From: a bacterium
GTDB lineage: Bacteria > Joyebacterota > Joyebacteria > Joyebacterales > Joyebacteraceae
Direction: 5' to 3'
DNA: 64,000 nt
Assembly: GCA_025774935.1 (NCBI GenBank)
Contig: JALGZK010000001.1
Coordinates: 336,266 to 400,265, forward strand
The number at the start of each line of letters is the position of its first letter. Position 1 is the stretch's first letter. The notes under the pieces are model-generated. The model saw only the letters and a list, made by a program, of their open reading frames with translations. It ran no database searches and had not been told where the DNA came from. Shown here piece by piece: positions 60,415 to 64,000 of this stretch. A program made the translations under genes and the position numbers.

Positions 60415-61737
60415 ATGAGCTCGGACGCGAGAGGACAGCTCCCGATCGTTGCGATCGTCGGGCGCCCGAACGTGGGCAAGTCGATGCTCTTCAACCGCAT
60501 CACCGGGACCCGCACGGCGGTCGTCGACGACCAGCCCGGCGTCACGCGCGACCGGAACTACCACGAGACCGAGTGGTCGGGACGCCCGTTCGTGATCGTC
60601 GACACCGGAGGACTCGTGCCGACCGATCAGGAAGGCATGTCGGGCATGGTCCGCGTTCAGGCCGAGAGCGCGATCGAGGAGGCAGACGCTATACTCTTCG
60701 TCGTCGACAGGACGACGGGACCGTCGGCCGTCGACACGGAGATCGCGTCGCTCCTCCGGCGTTCGGAGAAGCCGATCCTGCTGGCGGTCAACAAGGTCGA
60801 CGGCGCGGCCGGCGAGCTCGACGTTCACGAGTTCCACCAGCTCGCGCTCGGCGATCCGATCCCGGTGTCGGCGCTCCACGGCCGCGGCGTCGGAGACCTC
60901 CTCGACCTCGTCATCCGCGCGATACCCGAGGTACCGCCCGAAGAGGGTGAGCCGGGCATCCGGGTCGCGATCCTCGGGCGGCCGAACGTCGGGAAGTCCT
61001 CGCTGGTCAACCGCATCGTCGGGCAGGACGTCGTCATCGTCGACTCGAGCCCGGGCACGACGCGCGACCCGATCGACACGGCGCTCGAACTCGACGGCCA
61101 ACGCTACGTCCTCGTCGACACCGCCGGCCTCCGCAAGAAGTCCCGCGTCAAGCGGGGCGTCGAGTTCTTCAGCGCCATGCGGGCGCTCCGCGCCGTAGAA
61201 CGGTCCGACGTCGTTGTTCTCGTCGTCGACGCAACGGAGAAGCTCTCCTCGCAGGACGCCCGCATCGCCGGGTTCGCGGAAGAAGCGGGGAAGGGCATCG
61301 TCATTGCATTCAACAAGTGGGACCTGATCGAGAAGGACGAGCGGACAGCCGGGGAGTTCGTACGGCACGTGGAGGACGAGCTGTCGTTCGTGCCGTATCT
61401 GCCTGTCGTCCACATCTCCGCCCTCTCGGGACAGCGCGTCCGACGAGTGCTCACGATCGCACGGGACGTCTACGAGGAGGCATCGAAGCGCATCCCGACG
61501 AACGAGGTGAACGAGACGATCCTCAAGGCCGTCGAGAGGCGTCCGCCGAGGGGCGGACACCGGGCGAACGTCCTGTACGCGACGCAGGTCGACGTGAGGC
61601 CGCCGACGTTCGTGGTCTTCACGAGCGACGCCGGGGCGGTCGACCACAACTACCGCCGCTACCTTGCAAACCAGCTCCGAACGGAGTATGGTTTCGTCGG
61701 CACACCCATCAGGATCATCGCGCGGAAGAGGCGCTAG
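60415..61737 (+). CDS. der: Ribosome-associated GTPase Der (EngA)
   Basis: Double GTPase required for 50S subunit maturation. The 440-residue product has two G domains: GRPNVGKSMLFNR with DTGG and NKVD, and GRPNVGKSSLVNR with DTAG and NKWD, followed by the KH-like domain. In the first P-loop the residue after GKS is Met where Thr is usual; the Mg-binding serine is kept. ATG after AAGAAGGAAA. Confidence 0.96.
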   Translation: MSSDARGQLPIVAIVGRPNVGKSMLFNRITGTRTAVVDDQPGVTRDRNYHETEWSGRPFVIVDTGGLVPTDQEGMSGMVRVQAESAIEEADAILFVVDRTTGPSAVDTEIASLLRRSEKPILLAVNKVDGAAGELDVHEFHQLALGDPIPVSALHGRGVGDLLDLVIRAIPEVPPEEGEPGIRVAILGRPNVGKSSLVNRIVGQDVVIVDSSPGTTRDPIDTALELDGQRYVLVDTAGLRKKSRVKRGVEFFSAMRALRAVERSDVVVLVVDATEKLSSQDARIAGFAEEAGKGIVIAFNKWDLIEKDERTAGEFVRHVEDELSFVPYLPVVHISALSGQRVRRVLTIARDVYEEASKRIPTNEVNETILKAVERRPPRGGHRANVLYATQVDVRPPTFVVFTSDAGAVDHNYRRYLANQLRTEYGFVGTPIRIIARKRR

Positions 61738-61746
61738 GGGAGAACG

Positions 61747-62376
61747 GTGCAGACACTCCTGGTAGTCGTCCTGTCGTATCTCCTGGGCTCCATCTCGCCC
61801 GGAGCCATCGCCGGGCGGCTCAAGGGCGTAGACCTCAGGCAGCATGGGAGCGGCAACCTCGGGTTCACGAACGCCCTCAGGGTCCTCGGTCCCGCTGCGG
61901 GAGTCCCGGTCCTCGTCGTGGACGTCCTGAAGGGGGTCGCGGCAGTCCTTCTGATCGCGTCGATTCCGGGCGCGGACTCGCTTCTCGGAGAGACCGGGAT
62001 CCGACTCCTCGCCGGAATCGCGGCGATCGCCGGGCACGTCTGGCCGGCGTTCGCGGGCTTCAGGGGCGGGAAGGGGGTCGCCACGGCCTGCGGCGTCTTC
62101 CTCGCCATGGCACCGGTGGCGACGGCGGCGGCGCTCGTCGTGTGGGGAGCCGTCGTCCTTACGACGAAGTACGTCTCCGCGGCGTCGATCGCGGCGGCGG
62201 CGGCGCTCCCGTGCGCCGTGGCAATCTGGCAGCGGATGACCGGCGAGCGCGAGCCGCTGATCCTCGCCGCGGCGGTCCTCATCGCCGTGGTCGTAATCGT
62301 GCGGCACCGGGGCAACATCAGACGACTGCTCAACGGTACCGAGAGCCGGCTCGGCCGGAACCCGGAGGAGGGATAG
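61747..62376 (+). CDS. plsY: Glycerol-3-phosphate acyltransferase PlsY
   Basis: Integral membrane enzyme that acylates glycerol 3-phosphate from acyl phosphate. The 209-residue product has about five to six hydrophobic helices and the motifs GSGNLGFTNALRVLG, FRGGKGVAT and RHRGNIRRLLNGTE. Usual wording is NIGATN and HRENI, so two positions deviate (Ala to Phe, Glu to Gly). GTG start. It is followed 3 bp later by gpsA, whose product makes its substrate. Confidence 0.94.
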   Translation: MQTLLVVVLSYLLGSISPGAIAGRLKGVDLRQHGSGNLGFTNALRVLGPAAGVPVLVVDVLKGVAAVLLIASIPGADSLLGETGIRLLAGIAAIAGHVWPAFAGFRGGKGVATACGVFLAMAPVATAAALVVWGAVVLTTKYVSAASIAAAAALPCAVAIWQRMTGEREPLILAAAVLIAVVVIVRHRGNIRRLLNGTESRLGRNPEEG

Positions 62377-62379
62377 CCG

Positions 62380-63396
62380 ATGTCCCGCGTCACTGTCTTC
62401 GGAGCAGGGAGCTGGGGAACGACGCTCGGACTCGTCCTGCACGACAACGCGCACAACGTCGTCTTCTGGGAGTACGACCGCGAGCAGGTCGCGGCGGTCG
62501 CAAGAGACCGTGAGAACCGGAAGTTCCTTCCCGGGATCTCGATTCCCGACGACGTCGCGATCACGAACGAGTTCGCCGGCTCCGCGACGGGCTCGGCCGC
62601 GGTCGTCTTCGCCGTCCCGTCTCATACCGTGCGCGAGGTCGCGAGGAGCGCGCGCGGAGAGATTCCCGGCGACGCCCTCGTTGTGAACGTCTCGAAGGGA
62701 ATCGAGAACGAGACGCTGGCGCGCATGTCCGAGATTCTGTCGGAGGAACTCGGCCGCCCCGGCGCCAGAGGGATAGCATCTCTCGTGGGCCCGAGCCACG
62801 CCGAAGAGGTCAGCCGTCACCTGCCGACCACGGTCGTGGCGGCCGCGCTCGACCAGGAGGTCGCCGTCGCCGTGCGGGACCTCTTCATGACGGAGTACCT
62901 CAGGGTGTACACAAACACGGACCTCGTGGGCGTGGAGCTGGCAGTCTCGCTCAAGAACGTGATCGCCATCGCCGCCGGGATCTGCGACGGCCTGGGCTAC
63001 GGCGACAACACGAAGGGGGCGCTCCTGACCCGCGGCCTCGCGGAGATCACGAGGCTCGGGGTCGCGCTCGGGGGCCGGCCGGAGACGTTCGCCGGTCTCT
63101 CGGGGATGGGTGACCTCATCACGACCTGCATCTCGAAGCACAGCCGGAACCGGCACGTCGGGGAGGAAATCGCACGAGGGAAGACGCTCGCGCAGATCCT
63201 CGACGAGATGGTGATGGTCGCCGAGGGCGTCAAGACGACGAGAAGCGCCGTCGAGCTCGCGAAGCGCCATTCCGTCGAGATGCCGATCACCGAGAAGATG
63301 GGCGAGGTGCTCTTCGAGGACAAGGACCCGAAGGAGGCGATCCGCGAGCTGATGGTGCGGGAACCGAAGCCGGAGACGATAGGCGGGCAACGCTGA
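62380..63396 (+). CDS. gpsA: Glycerol-3-phosphate dehydrogenase [NAD(P)+]
   Basis: Reduces dihydroxyacetone phosphate to glycerol 3-phosphate for PlsY. The 338-residue product has the Rossmann loop VFGAGSWGTTLG, VNVSKGIE, GPSHAEEVSR, the catalytic lysine in VSLKNVIAIAAGICDGLGYG and GLSGMGDLITTC. ATG 3 bp after plsY. A possible hairpin terminator (63409-63437) follows. Confidence 0.96.
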   Translation: MSRVTVFGAGSWGTTLGLVLHDNAHNVVFWEYDREQVAAVARDRENRKFLPGISIPDDVAITNEFAGSATGSAAVVFAVPSHTVREVARSARGEIPGDALVVNVSKGIENETLARMSEILSEELGRPGARGIASLVGPSHAEEVSRHLPTTVVAAALDQEVAVAVRDLFMTEYLRVYTNTDLVGVELAVSLKNVIAIAAGICDGLGYGDNTKGALLTRGLAEITRLGVALGGRPETFAGLSGMGDLITTCISKHSRNRHVGEEIARGKTLAQILDEMVMVAEGVKTTRSAVELAKRHSVEMPITEKMGEVLFEDKDPKEAIRELMVREPKPETIGGQR

Positions 63397-63408
63397 CGCG
63401 ACCGTCCG

Positions 63409-63437
63409 CCGCCGGGCGTCCCGCGGGAATCCGGCGG
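63409..63437 (+). terminator. Possible terminator after gpsA
   Basis: CCGCCGG/CCGGCGG stem with a 15-base loop that itself contains CCCGCGGG. No close U tract. Confidence 0.35.
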
Positions 63438-63487
63438 AACTCCCCACGGGGCGTCGTCTTACCCCAACCCGAGGGCAGACATTCCGC

Positions 63488-63516
63488 TTGTCAGGGCACG
63501 GGTGCTGTGCTAGATT
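63488..63516 (+). promoter_or_regulatory. Promoter for tRNA-Pro
   Basis: TTGTCA, a 17-bp spacer and TAGATT, nine bases before the tRNA. Confidence 0.65.
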
Positions 63517-63525
63517 GTGACCGGT

Positions 63526-63603
63526 CGGGGCGTAGCGCAGTCCGGTTAGCGCACTAGCATGGGGGGCTAGGGGTCGCTGGTTCGAATCCAGTCGCCCCGA
63601 CCA
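63526..63603 (+). tRNA. tRNA-Pro (anticodon GGG)
   Basis: A 78-nt cloverleaf. Acceptor stem CGGGGCG/CGCCCCG, discriminator A and encoded CCA. The anticodon arm CTAGC-ATGGGGG-GCTAG gives GGG. The T arm has CTGGTTCGAATCCAG. It reads CCC and CCU codons. Confidence 0.93.
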
Positions 63604-63646
63604 GAACATCTCAGCACCGCTTGGCCCGGAACGGCATCGGAACGCA

Positions 63647-64000
63647 ATGTTCGCGTACTTCCTCTACAAGTTCGGGGCGTTTCTGGTCCAGCGGCTGTCG
63701 CTGCCCACCGCGCGGAAGGTCGCCGCCGTGGTGGGCAGATTCATGTGTCTCGTCCAGAGGAGGAACAGGCGACACCTCCTGGTCAACCTCAGGACGGCGT
63801 TCGGTGGTGAGCTCTCGGAGCGCGAACTCCGGCTTCTGAGGCGCCGGATCTACGAGAATTTCTCGAAGATGGTCACCGAGTTCCTCTGGATGCCGAAGAT
63901 CTCCCGCGAGAACCTCACCGAGATCATGACGGAGCAGAGCCTCGAGAACTACCGCGTCCTGGGCGAGACGGCGGGAGACACCGGCGTCATCTCGACGACC
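63647..64000 (+). CDS. Lysophospholipid / lipid A acyltransferase, LpxL-HtrB family (partial)
   Basis: 118 codons to the window edge, still open. FAYFLYKFGAFLVQRL at the N-terminus, then RNRRHLLVNLRTAFG and YENFSKMVTEFLWMPK, match the start of lauroyl/myristoyl acyltransferases of lipid A synthesis. The catalytic HxxxxE/D motif would lie beyond the window. The ATG at 63647 has only a weak ribosome site. It supports a lipopolysaccharide-bearing outer membrane. Confidence 0.8.
   Translation, partial: MFAYFLYKFGAFLVQRLSLPTARKVAAVVGRFMCLVQRRNRRHLLVNLRTAFGGELSERELRLLRRRIYENFSKMVTEFLWMPKISRENLTEIMTEQSLENYRVLGETAGDTGVISTT

Noticed and set aside
1-64000. Search for CRISPR arrays, insertion sequences, toxin-antitoxin or defence genes, rRNA operons
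   Set aside because: No regularly spaced repeats, transposase motifs or rRNA sequence were found; the window is core chromosome.

Overview
This is a 64 kb stretch of core bacterial chromosome with high GC (roughly two thirds G+C) and short intergenic gaps. Nearly all genes are on the + strand; only rpsT and tyrA are on the - strand. I see no rRNA, insertion sequence, prophage, CRISPR array or defence island. The organism looks Gram-negative: there is an LpxL-type acyltransferase, a lapA-lapB pair and several lipoproteins. Gene orders such as scpA-scpB-rluB-cmk-plsC-ispH-rpsA and radical-SAM/PDZ-der-plsY-gpsA also occur in deep-branching bacteria and Firmicutes. The mix suggests an uncultured FCB-type or neighbouring phylum (Eisenbacteria- or Krumholzibacteria-like). 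That placement is inference, because there is no rRNA or other marker placed by a computed tree.

Layout. 1-4.6 kb: end of secA, topA, xerC, argF. 4.6-8.7 kb: a lipoprotein, dapF, dapA, a small tautomerase and a beta-helix lipoprotein. 9-14.2 kb: a KamA-like radical SAM protein that lacks the PLP-lysine loop, then a FIST sensor protein and a hybrid histidine kinase. 14.3-18.6 kb: dapB, a transglutaminase-like lipoprotein followed by a paralogue that has lost its catalytic residues, and an HD phosphohydrolase. 18.6-24.3 kb: proS, rpsT (reverse strand, TTG start), uvrC, ogt, xerD. 24.3-33.2 kb: a CCA-transferase-family gene, scpA, scpB, rluB, cmk, plsC, ispH, rpsA. 33.3-44 kb: mtaB, miaB, lapA, lapB, a TPR protein, mutS, mutL, miaA.

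44-58.8 kb is the most coherent block. A strong promoter and a leader peptide with three consecutive Trp codons and an intrinsic terminator precede trpE-G-D-C-F-B-A. This runs on into aroF, aroA, aroE, aroC, an aroK-aroB fusion and aroQ. All seven shikimate steps and all seven tryptophan functions are therefore contiguous, with a chorismate mutase-prephenate dehydrogenase gene (tyrA) converging from the other strand. 58.9-64 kb: tRNA-Gly(CCC), a PDZ-radical SAM protein, der, plsY, gpsA, tRNA-Pro(GGG) and the start of an lpxL-like gene.

I do not see a complete undescribed multi-gene system. The strongest leads are the KamA-like protein without PLP chemistry, the FIST/hybrid-kinase pair with a long structured leader, the tandem active/inactive transglutaminase pair, two probable CTG starts, and a trp attenuator that may control the whole aromatic supra-operon.
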